Assembly (NCBI GenBank): GCA_001661515.1
Contig: LUVW01000024.1
Location: forward strand, 62,001-126,000
Origin: Capniomyces stellatus
Taxonomy: Eukaryota; Kickxellomycota; Harpellomycetes; Harpellales; Legeriomycetaceae
Direction of reading: 5' to 3'
DNA: 64,000 nucleotides
Shown: in pieces, positions 12,635 to 23,274 of the stretch
How the letters are laid out: every line of letters begins with the position of its first letter
Position numbering within the stretch: the stretch's first letter is position 1
Notes under the pieces: generated by a model
The model's input: the letters and a program-made list of their open reading frames with translations, nothing else
Database searches by the model: none
What the model was told of the DNA's origin: nothing
Program-made: the position numbers and the translations under genes

Positions 12635-12798
12635 GCTATTCTAAGACCCATTTAGGATAATGGATTGTTTGACATGATAATTATAAGCTTTTGGTGTATC
12701 GCTTGGCTCTGTATCCTTTTTAATGCACCAAGCTCCTTTATTCTTCAAACTTTAATCCAATTCTTTCCATTACTATGTGAATTTGTAAAATTTCAGCG

Positions 12799-12880
12799 CC
12801 GAAAATAGCTCAGCGGTAGAGCGGGAGACTGTAGTTAAAATGTAATCTCTAGGTCCCTGGTTCAAATCCGGGTTTTCGGA
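12799..12880 (+). tRNA. tRNA-Tyr (anticodon GTA) with a 10-nt intron
   Basis: A full cloverleaf can be folded. Acceptor stem CCGAAAA pairs with TTTTCGG, discriminator A. D stem GCTC/GAGC; anticodon stem GGAGA/TCTCT around loop CTGTAGA; variable loop AGGTC; T stem CCTGG/CCGGG around TTCAAAT. The anticodon GTA is at 12831-12833. The loop is continuous only after removing 12835-12844 (TTAAAATGTA), placed after position 37 as expected for nuclear tRNA introns; eukaryotic tRNA-Tyr genes usually carry an intron. Internal A and B boxes coincide with the D and T arms. Mature length is 72 before CCA addition. Confidence 0.93.
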
Positions 12881-12886
12881 TATATC

Positions 12887-12902
12887 TTTTTGTTTTTTTT
12901 TT
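12887..12902 (+). terminator. RNA polymerase III T-run terminator
   Basis: T5 then T10 runs begin 6 bases after the tRNA-Tyr discriminator, the standard Pol III stop signal. Confidence 0.8.
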
Positions 12903-13190
12903 ACCCCTCGGCTTTATATTGTGTTTCTAGTTTCTCCTAAAAATACCTCCAGCCACATTGATTGTACTCTTTTTTTTTAAATCTATACTAAGCTTCTAAT
13001 GTTTTTTTTTAAAATAGGTTATTAAATTAAACATCTCACTGCTTGTATTTGTAACTTGTAAATCAATATGCGAAAATAAAAATACTAGCAATATAATACA
13101 TATATTTATATATAAAAGACACTAGACCTGTAACAACTAAAACCAAACTATAAACATAATGCTATCAGGTATTCTTATTGAAAAAAACAA

Positions 13191-13230
13191 AAACATAAAC
13201 AGAAACATAAACAGAAACATAAACAGAAAC
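13191..13230. repeat. 12-bp tandem repeat, about 3.3 copies
   Basis: Unit AAACATAAACAG repeated three times plus a partial copy, about 30 bases beyond the deoxyhypusine hydroxylase stop codon, so in its 3' untranslated region. Confidence 0.85.
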
Positions 13231-13262
13231 AAAAATAAAGTGAAGCGAATTAATACGTAGGT

Positions 13263-14351
13263 TTAGGAACTGCTTGGGATTGTGGCGTACTGGAACTCAT
13301 TGCTGTTTTCGTAATTATACATGTCTATGGCAACAACGCAACTTTCACGAACGACTTGGTCAGGATCATTTAGGTACTCGTTAAGAATAGACATAACTTC
13401 GCCCGTCGCCACAGACCCCAAGGCCTCTGCAGCCTCATGGCGAACCATTGAGGACTCGTTCAAGTTTGCCAATACCCGCTTCAAAGCAGGAACACTGTCT
13501 GGATGTTGCATTTCTCCAAAAACAAATCCTATTTCGTGGCGGAACAGTGCACTTGACTTATCCGACTCTAGAGCCCTTGAAAGCGCAGCTACAGCGTTTT
13601 TGTTGTTAATGTCACGCAGTGCAAACATCGCCTTATATCTGTCCCAAAGCTGTGCTGACTGGTCACACAATATAGCCTCTAGCTCTTCTACCGACTGCGT
13701 CTTTGTTTCAGGTGGCGTTGGGTCAATTGATCCGTATATGTTTGGCTTGTTGTTTTTTTCTATTGACTCGTCGTAGTCGTATTCGATCTTCTTTACCGCC
13801 AACGTGCATGTGTCGGCCAGCTCTTTGCACGGATCATTTACATATTTTTTGAGTATTTCTGCCGTCTCTAGCTTTGAAATTGCACCAATTGATTCAGCTG
13901 CCTCGTGTCTCACCATCACAAATTCATTTGGATCTGCAATCAACTCAATTAATGCCGGAATGGCCCTTTGCTCTTTTAATTGCCCGAGGCAGTATGCCAG
14001 CTCGTGCTTGAACAACTCTGATTTATGTTCAACTTTTACAGCTATGTTTCCAATTATAATATTCACATTTTAGCGTCAAAAAGTCGGAATTTAGCATAAA
14101 CATCATTTGGTCTTGACTCTTGTACTCTTGAACTTTTCAGTGTAAACAATTAATCTAACATACTTTTCCAAATTACCTTTTAAAAGAATCTCCACAGCCT
14201 CCTCAGTTCCCAACCCCTTGACGCTAAACAAGGCTCGATATCTCTCGAACAATGTGTATTTGGAATCTGAATCAACAACTATATTTTCTAGTTCTGCCAG
14301 CGTTTGTGTAGAAACACTGTTCGAGTATTTGCTTTGGTCATCGGAACACAT
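13263..14351 (-). CDS. LIA1: Deoxyhypusine hydroxylase (HEAT-like repeat di-iron enzyme)
   Basis: CDS complement(join(13263..14041,14177..14351)), 317 residues (human DOHH 302, yeast Lia1 325). Four His-Glu metal-ligand pairs are readable at about 71/72, 104/105, 227/228 and 260/261, in the motifs FKHE, VRHEAAES, FRHE and VRHEAAEA. The 33-residue spacing inside each half equals that of the known enzyme. The protein is two symmetric blocks of HEAT-type helical repeats. Family knowledge: it hydroxylates the deoxyhypusine of eIF5A in the cytosol, the last step of hypusine synthesis. The 135-nt intron sits just before the first HE motif. Start ATG at 14351 gives an N-terminus of typical length. 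It adjoins eRF1 with the tRNA between; both act in translation, but I see no shared control element. Confidence 0.95.
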
Positions 14352-16500
14352 TATTATCGCTATTTAATTCGTCTTTGTCGAGATTCCTGTTTGATCGTCT
14401 TTATTGATTATAAACAATACTCAACGATTTATTTCAAAATCCAGCAAAGTTAAAATATCACTTGAAAAATAAAATTGGAAAAAAAAAAGAAAAAAAACTG
14501 AACTTGGGCTAGACTAGATTTCGTAAAGTCTTGTAAACCCTTGTGTTTCTGACTACAATCGGCTTACTTTAAATTCTCATTTTCAATATGGTACGACACT
14601 ACAAATCAATTTATTTCTGCTTCTACTTTTTTTTTTTTTTACGTTAAATTTTTTTCACTTAGCTTTTTTTTTTCTTTCTCGTAGGCCAATCCAGTGGCAT
14701 TAATGTTGTCAATATCCGTTTTTATTGGACTACGTTGTATTTTATTGATAAATCAAGGCAAAAACTCTAAAATCCATCGCTTTTCCTCAGCTTTACTCTA
14801 CTCTACTCTACTCTACTCTTATTCTGCTTTTAAAATAATAGTATGCTAATTTGGCAAGGAAGCAAACCGGCGATTCAATTTAATGATGTTATATTAGTCG
14901 AGAGATTCTATCAAACACGTTTATTGTCGGCTATCTAGACATCTCGACCGATATTTATTTATCCACTTGATATACTTCGATACATCAATATATAATAACA
15001 TGTCTGATATTTATCCCTAGTTAAAGTTAATGTATGTGACAGTACACTACATCACCAACAACATTTGTAGCATGGTCATATTTTAATTATTTTCGACTTA
15101 CACCAGTTGTCTTTTAGACGTTGCCCAGGCTTGAAAGCAAGTGGTGTTGCTTCCACTGTAATCGTTACACTATGTTTGTAACCATTGAGATCAAAATAGG
15201 ATTGCGTCATAACCACATTTTTGGTCACCACAACCTGGAGCTGTTATTTCAAGGTATCTTTTTTAATGCGAGTATTTTTATTTTTTTTGGGTTTTGGGTT
15301 GAGTTTACAATCTGTTCAAGTTTTAATAGTGCTGACAGTTTTGGTGCTTGTATTGCTGATTAATTGAATCATCTGGATGAATTTTGTGAATCTTATTTAT
15401 TACTAAACGTGAGTTGAAATGAGGCGACAATTTTAGTGTATGAGACACAAAACAATTGGCTAGAAGACGACAGAAATTGCGAATTTATTATGCATTATTG
15501 GTCTATTGACGCATCTAAGATGGAAAGGTGGAGCTGTTCGTTTTTGAACGGCCCAATTGCTCTTTTTGTATCTAGTGGGGTTTTCCTGGCAAAGTTCTTA
15601 TTGTGTAGTTGTTTCTATTTATCTGATTTTGAAAATCATCACCTTTAAACGTGTAAAATGACTTTGTACACGTTTACAAGTTTTTATTTATAATTAATTG
15701 ATCGGGTTTTACTGATTAGAAATATTGGCAATTAAAGCTGTAATAGTTTTTTCAGACAACCGTGCTGTAGTACAGACAAGTAAAGATGACAATAGGCAGC
15801 AATTATGTCAAACTAAACTGTCATTCAAGTCATTGTTTAGTTTGTTTACTTTTGAGCTTGCTGACTGACTTGATTTAGGGACCTGCTTTACATCCCAGCA
15901 TTCCAGCACCACATCATCTCGGCATTTCAGATTCAATGCTAATATAGGCACCAATATTCGCAATTTTAATTCAGCACGGTCAATGCATTGGAAATCCAAA
16001 AGAGGAAAGGAAAATGCAAAAAAAAAAAAAAAAAGAAAAAAGAAAAAAGAAAAAAAAAGGTCGTTAAAAATCGTTAAACAAATGTCTAAAAAAAAAAGCT
16101 ATCAATATTTCAAAAAACATCGAAAGTAAATGTCGTGAAAGTAAGATATTAAAATTGGGTTACTAAAAAGAATTATACAAAGTTATCAATGCGATTTGGT
16201 TGAGATCTAAAATAAAAGTAAAACAAAGTGCCAGGCAGTACAGTGGAGTGTAGAAGTTGAGATTGTACAAGTAAATACACTATATACTCTTTGGCTTTGT
16301 TGATGTGGAGTTTTAGAAGCTCTGGTTTAGAATAGTAGTTTTAATAGTTTCTAGTCGCAAAGAAATATATTGATATATATTTGCAAGTTTAGGAATTTTA
16401 CAGTTAAAGAATATACTTTACAGTCGAATAGACATTCTTTGTTATTTGAAGTTAATATGTACATTGGGATAACGATTAGTTAAATTGCCAGACAAAACTG
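14352..16500. other. 2.1-kb intergenic region
   Basis: AT-rich with T9-T14 and A-runs, and a CTCTA short tandem at about 14796-14819. Apart from the weak candidate at 14588-14849, no gene is supported. Short open frames near 15121 and 15808 have no family resemblance. Confidence 0.55.
14588..14849 (+). CDS. Possible small spliced membrane peptide (weak candidate)
   Basis: ATG at 14588-14590 directly followed by a GT donor, and a strong pyrimidine tract ending CGTAG at 14684, would splice to a 55-residue frame starting MANPVALMLSISVFIGLR and ending at 14849. Residues about 4-24 would form one hydrophobic segment. Support is only the splice signals and the hydrophobic run; the C-terminal half follows a simple CTCTA repeat and looks non-coding. 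It matches no family that I recognise. Confidence 0.18.
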
Positions 16501-17937
16501 TCAAGCAAATGCAACCTGGGAGCGACCCATTCTTGAGTCGTTCTTGGATACACCGAACATTTCGGGTTTGTTGTAGCTTGAGTAAATGGCGTTTGAAGCT
16601 AGTGGAGAAAACCGTTGCTGAGATTGGAGGCCAGCAAAGCGCAGGTTTTCAAAGAGCGACCCAAGATTTTGGGCAGGACCAACCGAGCGCATACCGCTGC
16701 TGCCCGAGTGGACATTGCTGGCTTGGTTGTAGTGGTGGGCGATGTTTGAGTTGGTGTTAACGCTTTGTGCCTGCTGTTCTGGTAAAGGCGAGGTGTTTTT
16801 GTTGGGGAACAGCTGGGAAAACACTGGAGGAGGAAGTGAGCTTGCTTCAGGAGAAGAGTTGTTGAATGTTGCACCAGCATAATGACCAAACTCTGAGAAA
16901 GATTTATTGAATTGCTGGGGTGTGTTGTTGATTGTTTTGACACTGCTAGTAGCGTTGATGGCATTAATAGCATTGAAAGAGGGGTTTTGGTTTTGGTTTT
17001 GGTTTTGATAATAGCCAAAATTGGGCTGTGAGCTTGGTCTCTCATGAGGACGGATTGTGGTGGTGTTTCTGCTTGAAACGCTGGCAGATGTTATTATGGC
17101 AGCATCTGCAAAGAATGGATTGACAGTGCTGAAACCAGTGTTGTTCTCGCTTGCTTTTGCCTTTGCTTTTACCAAGCTGGCTTGAGAAACGGGTTTGATG
17201 TTCATGGAGAGCAAGCTTTCGAGTTTTTGGGCCTGGTTGGTTAAGCTTGGTGAGGACCCAAACTTCTGCTTCACCAGCTTCTTCTTGCCACTCTGCTTGT
17301 TTTCGCTTGGCTTGTTGGGCGCCGAATTGCTTTGGAAATTCACAGCCTTGGTTCTTGTTTGCTCTTTAAACGCTTGAATGTGCTTCTTTTGGTTCTCTGC
17401 GGTATCGCTCTTCTTTAAGATAGTGACTGCTACATCGTTGCTTTCAAAGCTCATAAAATCTTGGTTGAATTTCTTGCCACTCCTGTTGTTTTTATACAGC
17501 TTCTTGTTTCTACGAGGATCGTCTCTGCATCTCCTTCCCTCGCCACTGTCATTTTCTGCACTCTCTTCTGAGGACTGTGTTGACGAAACTCCTGCATTTT
17601 CCTTGGATACTTGTGTTCTGTTCCTAGAGTCAGCTGACGATGTGTTTCTAGTCCTGCATCTGCCTTTGTTGCTTCTTTTTTCCTCTGGTGTAGCACCGTC
17701 TGTTGGGCCGCTAAAAACTTTCTTTCCTTTTTCGTTGTCAAAATTATGGATGTTGTTCTTGCTCAGCTGGTTGTGGTTATTGTTGTAAACTGCCAGCTTG
17801 CCGCTCTTGGTCTTTAGTTGAGGCTTGCTATGCTCGCCTGTATTGTTCTTTAACATCGAGTTATACTTGTATATATTATTTTTTACTGTTTCCATTCTAG
17901 TTTGTGTGCTTGTAGCAGATATTACACATAAACTCAT
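16501..17937 (-). CDS. Disordered protein with EDC1/PNRC-type mRNA decapping activator motif
   Basis: Single-exon frame of 478 residues, almost entirely low complexity (Asn, Ser, Lys, Gln). At about 353-373 it carries YAGATF followed nine residues later by LPPPVF. This is the signature of the EDC1/PNRC family: the YAG motif activates the Dcp2 decapping enzyme and the proline-rich LPxP segment binds the Dcp1 EVH1 domain. A short conserved-looking C-terminal segment (SLFENLRFAGL, about 427-437) and a basic middle part (NKKLYKNNRSGKK) may contact RNA. Function by motif: cytoplasmic P-body cofactor stimulating 5' decapping. Start at 17937 is the first ATG; a second in-frame ATG lies 14 codons on. 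Yeast Edc1 is much shorter (about 175), so only the motif is comparable. Confidence 0.72.
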   Translation of the reverse strand: MSLCVISATSTQTRMETVKNNIYKYNSMLKNNTGEHSKPQLKTKSGKLAVYNNNHNQLSKNNIHNFDNEKGKKVFSGPTDGATPEEKRSNKGRCRTRNTSSADSRNRTQVSKENAGVSSTQSSEESAENDSGEGRRCRDDPRRNKKLYKNNRSGKKFNQDFMSFESNDVAVTILKKSDTAENQKKHIQAFKEQTRTKAVNFQSNSAPNKPSENKQSGKKKLVKQKFGSSPSLTNQAQKLESLLSMNIKPVSQASLVKAKAKASENNTGFSTVNPFFADAAIITSASVSSRNTTTIRPHERPSSQPNFGYYQNQNQNQNPSFNAINAINATSSVKTINNTPQQFNKSFSEFGHYAGATFNNSSPEASSLPPPVFSQLFPNKNTSPLPEQQAQSVNTNSNIAHHYNQASNVHSGSSGMRSVGPAQNLGSLFENLRFAGLQSQQRFSPLASNAIYSSYNKPEMFGVSKNDSRMGRSQVAFA

Positions 17938-20900
17938 ATCAGTATGAAGATCTAGGAAAGAAAAAAAAAAGTCAATGCAGTATAAGAATAAAAAATGAAT
18001 GTTAAAATAAAACTTGTCTTGTTTCTATTTATAAAATAAAATTTGTAGTAAGGTAAGTAATAAACTTTTGTTATTTGTTAAAGTAAGCTAAAAAGGGATT
18101 TTTTGTACTATTATGGAACCGTATAATATATCTTTTCTAGCACTAGTAATATCTATTATCTACCTGACACTAAAAGCCAGTATAACTTGTTCTTTTTTAA
18201 TCTTTTTTTTTTTCCTTTAATAAAATGTGATATAATTATAAAGCCTTACTTTATTGCAAAGCATTTCATACAAAATCCTTGTTTATACACATTAAAATAA
18301 TGCTAGAATTTGTGATCCATTTGTAGATTACATGTTTGCTTTTTTTTTATTTCCGTTAATCTCCCCCCTTCGGTTCAGACTAGAAGGCCCATTTTACTCT
18401 TGTAAAGACTCATAGCTGTAATTTCAAACCAATGCTTTTCTCTTTGTAATTTGTAAGTATTCATAGAATAAGTCTCTCTTATTGGCAAAACAATGCATTT
18501 TTTATGTCAATCAAATCATCTAATTTCCTATTCTCATTATTGCATGGATCATAAGACTACTAAAATCTGTTGCGCATTATTTTTTAATAATTGGGTATTG
18601 TTCACTTTGTTTTACGTTTTGTTTGTCCACCACTACACTGCTATTGGCACAATTGCTTTTACTTTAGTGTTTGTACTGTGGAACTTTTGAATCAACTGTT
18701 TTTTCCAAATGCAAACATGTTACCTAAATAGATACTTTGATTTTAGTGGCTTACAGGGATAACATATTATGTTTCAGGATTTTAAAAGCAACCAATATCA
18801 TTGTGCCTAAACTCATTGTACTATTTTATTCCGTTCTAAAAAAGCACCTTATTATCTTGGGAATTTCCTTTCCATTTTTACTATTCCAGAATTCGTAGGC
18901 TGGCCTTCACCCTTTTTTTAATTAGTAAAACGTGAATTCCATTACTTTTTTTTTTTTATCAAGCCAACCATCATTTTGAAAGCTTTGGCCAATCATATCT
19001 TTACTGCCAATAAGGCTACATGTTGCATCTTGAAAATCCATTGCGTTTCTATTTTTAGTTCAGTATTACACAATTATATACTAGTTTTTCACTTGATCCA
19101 ATTCTGGTATAATTCTTCTGAACAATCCCACAATTAAACCCACTTGTACTATTCCTCTGACAAACATTTAAATAATCATGGCTATTTTTGAAGGCAACAA
19201 TAAGTTCATCAAGTTACCATTATTTCTATTCGATTTTTATTGGACTAACTTTGGTTTGTATTTATTTAATTTAAAGGTACATCTTATGCAATTAGATTAC
19301 TCCTACAGTCATACCAAATAACGCTGCTCTCTGCTCAATATTAAGTTTCACGTCAACCTGCTTTTGCTGACCTGTATCCAAGCATTTCTTTACCAATCCC
19401 ACCAACATACCTGTGCCCTCATTTACAACCAACTCATTTACATTAACCAATTTAAAGACGCCTTAGGAGCGTTAGTCTAGACTAAACGTGGTTTTAGTTT
19501 ATAAAATGGCGTATTTATTCTTACCACAAGGAAATGGAAATGCCTGTAAACCTCCCAAGACCCATAATAATGGGGGGAAGAAAAAAAGTTCAACATAGAC
19601 TTGCCACATTGAGTCCAGTGCTATATATCAGATTGCAGTACAAATTGATGATCAAAACCAATCCTACTTGTATCGAAAAGCAAAAGCCTAGAAACGATCC
19701 TACTAAAATGGTATGGTCTTGCCTACTTTTCATGCCACTAGAACTCATTTAGCAGCTCCTATGCATTGTATTAATCATATCAATCTAGAACCAATAAGTG
19801 ATCAGCGGCAAATGATGTTTTTTGACTTGATTCATTTCCGCAAATCTTGGAATACCCAAAGCTCGTTTTATAATAAGAATGTGTTTTGCATCATTCCTAA
19901 ACCCATTAGCAAACAATTAATATAGCATTGAGACCTAATGATGTAAGCAGTAAATCCGCGCTCGAGTAGCAAAAATATCACAGTCTCGTCTAATATGTGT
20001 TGCTCACATTTTACTCTCTTACCTAATCGATCTTATCCAAAATGTTCATTCGCTCAAAACATTATTTTTCACCAGGACTTGACATGTTTCCCTCAACTGA
20101 TATTAACATTATCTACTTGGTTCAATAATTCTGATCTTTAATTTTTGTATTTTATTTAATCGATACTCGATTATTTCAAAACTCGTTGACGTAATCCAAT
20201 CCTTTTTTTTCAAAATTCGCGTCTTTCTAACGAGCTCATCCTCTTTTTTTTCCCTTAACATCTGAGCTAGTAAGGTAGTAAGTACACAACTCGTCGTGAT
20301 TATAAAGTAAATTAAATCCTTTTTACCAAAAAATTCACGTCATTAAAAAAAAAAATTCACCAAGATTTCAACATTATCACCTGGAGTTTGACCAACTTAA
20401 TCTAACTAAACTAGCCTCATTCAAATTCTGTGCAAGCTATTTGACTAATATCAATAAATTCACAAGCTATTCATTTCAGCTGTGACTTTGATCTTAACTA
20501 AAAATTATTCCCAATCCAAACATGAAAAAAAAAGTTATACTTGAAAGCAGAAACTCTATGAACAAGCGCTGCAAAGAATGTTTTCTAGTATTAAAATTAA
20601 ACCTTAACCATATTGAAGCCTAATGCTAACCAACTGTTTTAGCCTGTCTGTACCTTCAATTTTACTCTTTTGAATTCCGCACATCTGCTTCCATTTTCTT
20701 TTGATTGTTATGTGGTTAATTCTTCCATCCTTTTTTATTACTTTATTCTTTTCTAATTGTGTAATAATCAATTCATTCACTTTACTTGGTTTTGGAAACC
20801 GTAGAAAGAGACCCTTTGTGATTATTGAACTAAACACAACTATAAAGCTTTTATGGTTGCCAATTATCAAACCATTTGCATCCTAAAGGATACTGCTTGA

Positions 20901-23274
20901 AAAAAACAAAATATATCTGTATATTCAAATTAAGGAAACTTGCGTAATACTCTTGAAGAATAAAGAATCGACAAGACCTATCGTTTTGACCTGTTAGCAT
21001 AGAAAAAAGTCCAAGTAGCTTACATCGAGATGCTTAGGGATTCAATTTACCCAGAGTACAAAAACCAAAAATTGAAAAACACTTTGGAAAATACAATGAA
21101 GCCCGTTTAAAGTGTGACAATATGCCTAAAGCGTAAGCTGAGACAATAATCAACACATGACGTTGACTATTTGGCACATTATCTCAACACCATGTAGCTT
21201 TGTAATTGTATCATGATCAGTCCTTTTATTTTTTGGGCTATTACATTCCAATCTCAAAACCAAGCTTATGACACCTGAATTCCGCTTTTTAGGATGTGTG
21301 TATTCATTAGCTAGTGGAGTCACAAGAGATAAACAGATATAAAACATAAATCGTCTACGTTTACACGAATGTAATGTTGATATAAATACTGAAAAACGGA
21401 CTTTACCCGCATAACAGGACTAGTAGGTAGTAGGGGGAGTAATAATTGCACATCAAAACCCAGATCTAAAACGGCCTTTTTGATATTTTTTTATTCAATA
21501 AAAGTAGCCCCAAATAAATAAAAAAGGCGCCTAGCACAAAAAAATGACATTCAAGCTATGTAGACGTTCCAGCAATCCAAGTATTGTGATATTGGTGCAA
21601 ATCGAATATGTTAAATAAAATAAATAAGCAGTGTATACGAAATAAACGCTCTAAACAGTGCGCTGGTGCAATGAAACAACTGGCAGAGGTCTGAATGGTA
21701 GATTTGAGGATATTCCTATTCATATAGTTAAGCAACGATGTTATTCTGCAAGTAGGCGATCAAGTCCACTAGTATAAAATTTAAAGAGTTTGGTTGATGT
21801 TTAAATGGAACGGTGTTTGGAAGCCAGAATAGAGATTAAAGCGTTGCTATTCGCGTCCGGATAGTTGATAAATGCGCGTGTATTTGGAGCAGTGTGGTTT
21901 TATCTAAATATAATAGGTGCCTGATTAACATTTGTGTCATTGATAGTTAAACTATAACTGGGTTGGTTATAGTGCATAATGTGTGAAGGGGTAATATGAA
22001 GGAAAAAAGTTGTACTTTAATTAATATCGAGCTATACCAATAGGTCATTCTTTAAAGATATCAAAAGATAATAGCAACACTCGACCGTAATGCAAAGAAA
22101 GTATATGCGGCTGATAATTTTAGGGTTACACGGTATTTGGATAAGGTGTACGGATAATTGTGATTATTGATAGCTAAGGTCTGTTAAAATCGAAATGCTA
22201 CAGATTATATATTGGGTATAAATAAATCCTGAGGATAAAAGGTACGAATCATTAAGGATCTAGTGTTAAATTTGTGAAAAAGAAAATCAGGTCGAAATTA
22301 TTTAATTAGATTGAATTGTGTGGTTGGAAATAACAATATCAACAAAGTTAATCTGTTTAAAGACGCGAAAAAGCAAAATAAATAAATTGGGGAAGGAGGG
22401 AAGGGGGGAGATTTGAAAAGTAATTAATGCGATTTAATATGCCGGATTGAAGAAAACAACAAAGCAGTTAAATTAAACAAAGAAAATGCAAAAAACAAAC
22501 GGAATATTAAAAAAAAATCAATTAAGAAAAACAGGTAAAGAATAGCCAAAAAAACAAAAAACAAAAAAAAAAAAAAAAAAAANAAAAAAAAAAAAAACAA
22601 AAAAAAAAAAAAAAAGCAAACACAAAACATCGGTAATAATAGATATATGTTTTCTTAAGTCTACAAATAAGAGAAAAGGAGTCGAAAGCTGAAATCAACC
22701 GAAAAAGCAAATCCAAGACAAATCAAGAAAGGAAAAAAAAGAAACGAGTACAACCAGGAAAAAAATCAATCCGGGTAATTCAGAGTAGAGGAGGCAACCT
22801 AAATTATAATTTATTTCTACACACACCGTAGTGTATCTGTATTTAAAATAGGGGGTCAATCGTTAAACAAAAAAATATAAAAAGAATAAAGATAAACAAA
22901 GATTAGCGGAGATAGATAAAAGCAGATTAAAACCCAGAAAGAGCGGGAAATAGTTGATTTGATTTATTTTCGAGTAAAAGTAATAGATTAAGGTTAAACA
23001 AGCGGGCGTTTCAGTTTTGTTTTTAGCTTCATTTACTTCTCTTTTTTTTCAATGAAAGGGACAAAATTAAGCAATCATTATTTTAAAAGTAATATATAAC
23101 ACGAGAAGCATAACAGTCGATTGTTTGCGGAGCGAAGAAAGCGCGACAAAGTAATCAGCAGTGACAATCAGAAGAGCAAAAGGCAAAGAAAATATAGTTG
23201 GATTTAGGCCAGAATATAAATTGAAAAGGGAAATGAGTGCATAGAGGATTATAAAGTCAGAGTAATTAGAAAAG
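17938..23274. other. 5.3-kb gene-poor AT-rich region
   Basis: No exon chain, tRNA fold, transposase or LTR remnant was recognised. The left part (18180-20600) is T-rich and the right part (22250-23040) A-rich, as expected for leaders of the flanking divergent genes. Short open frames (for example 19534-19752 and 20604-20870) have no family resemblance. Confidence 0.5.
22561..22616. other. A-homopolymer with an undetermined base
   Basis: About 54 A residues broken by single C's and an N at 22583. The length of this run is uncertain in the assembly. Confidence 0.8.

Noticed and set aside
13191..13230. Short regular repeat considered as a CRISPR-like array
   Set aside because: Units are 12 bp, contiguous and without spacers, in a eukaryotic 3' region; it is a simple tandem repeat.
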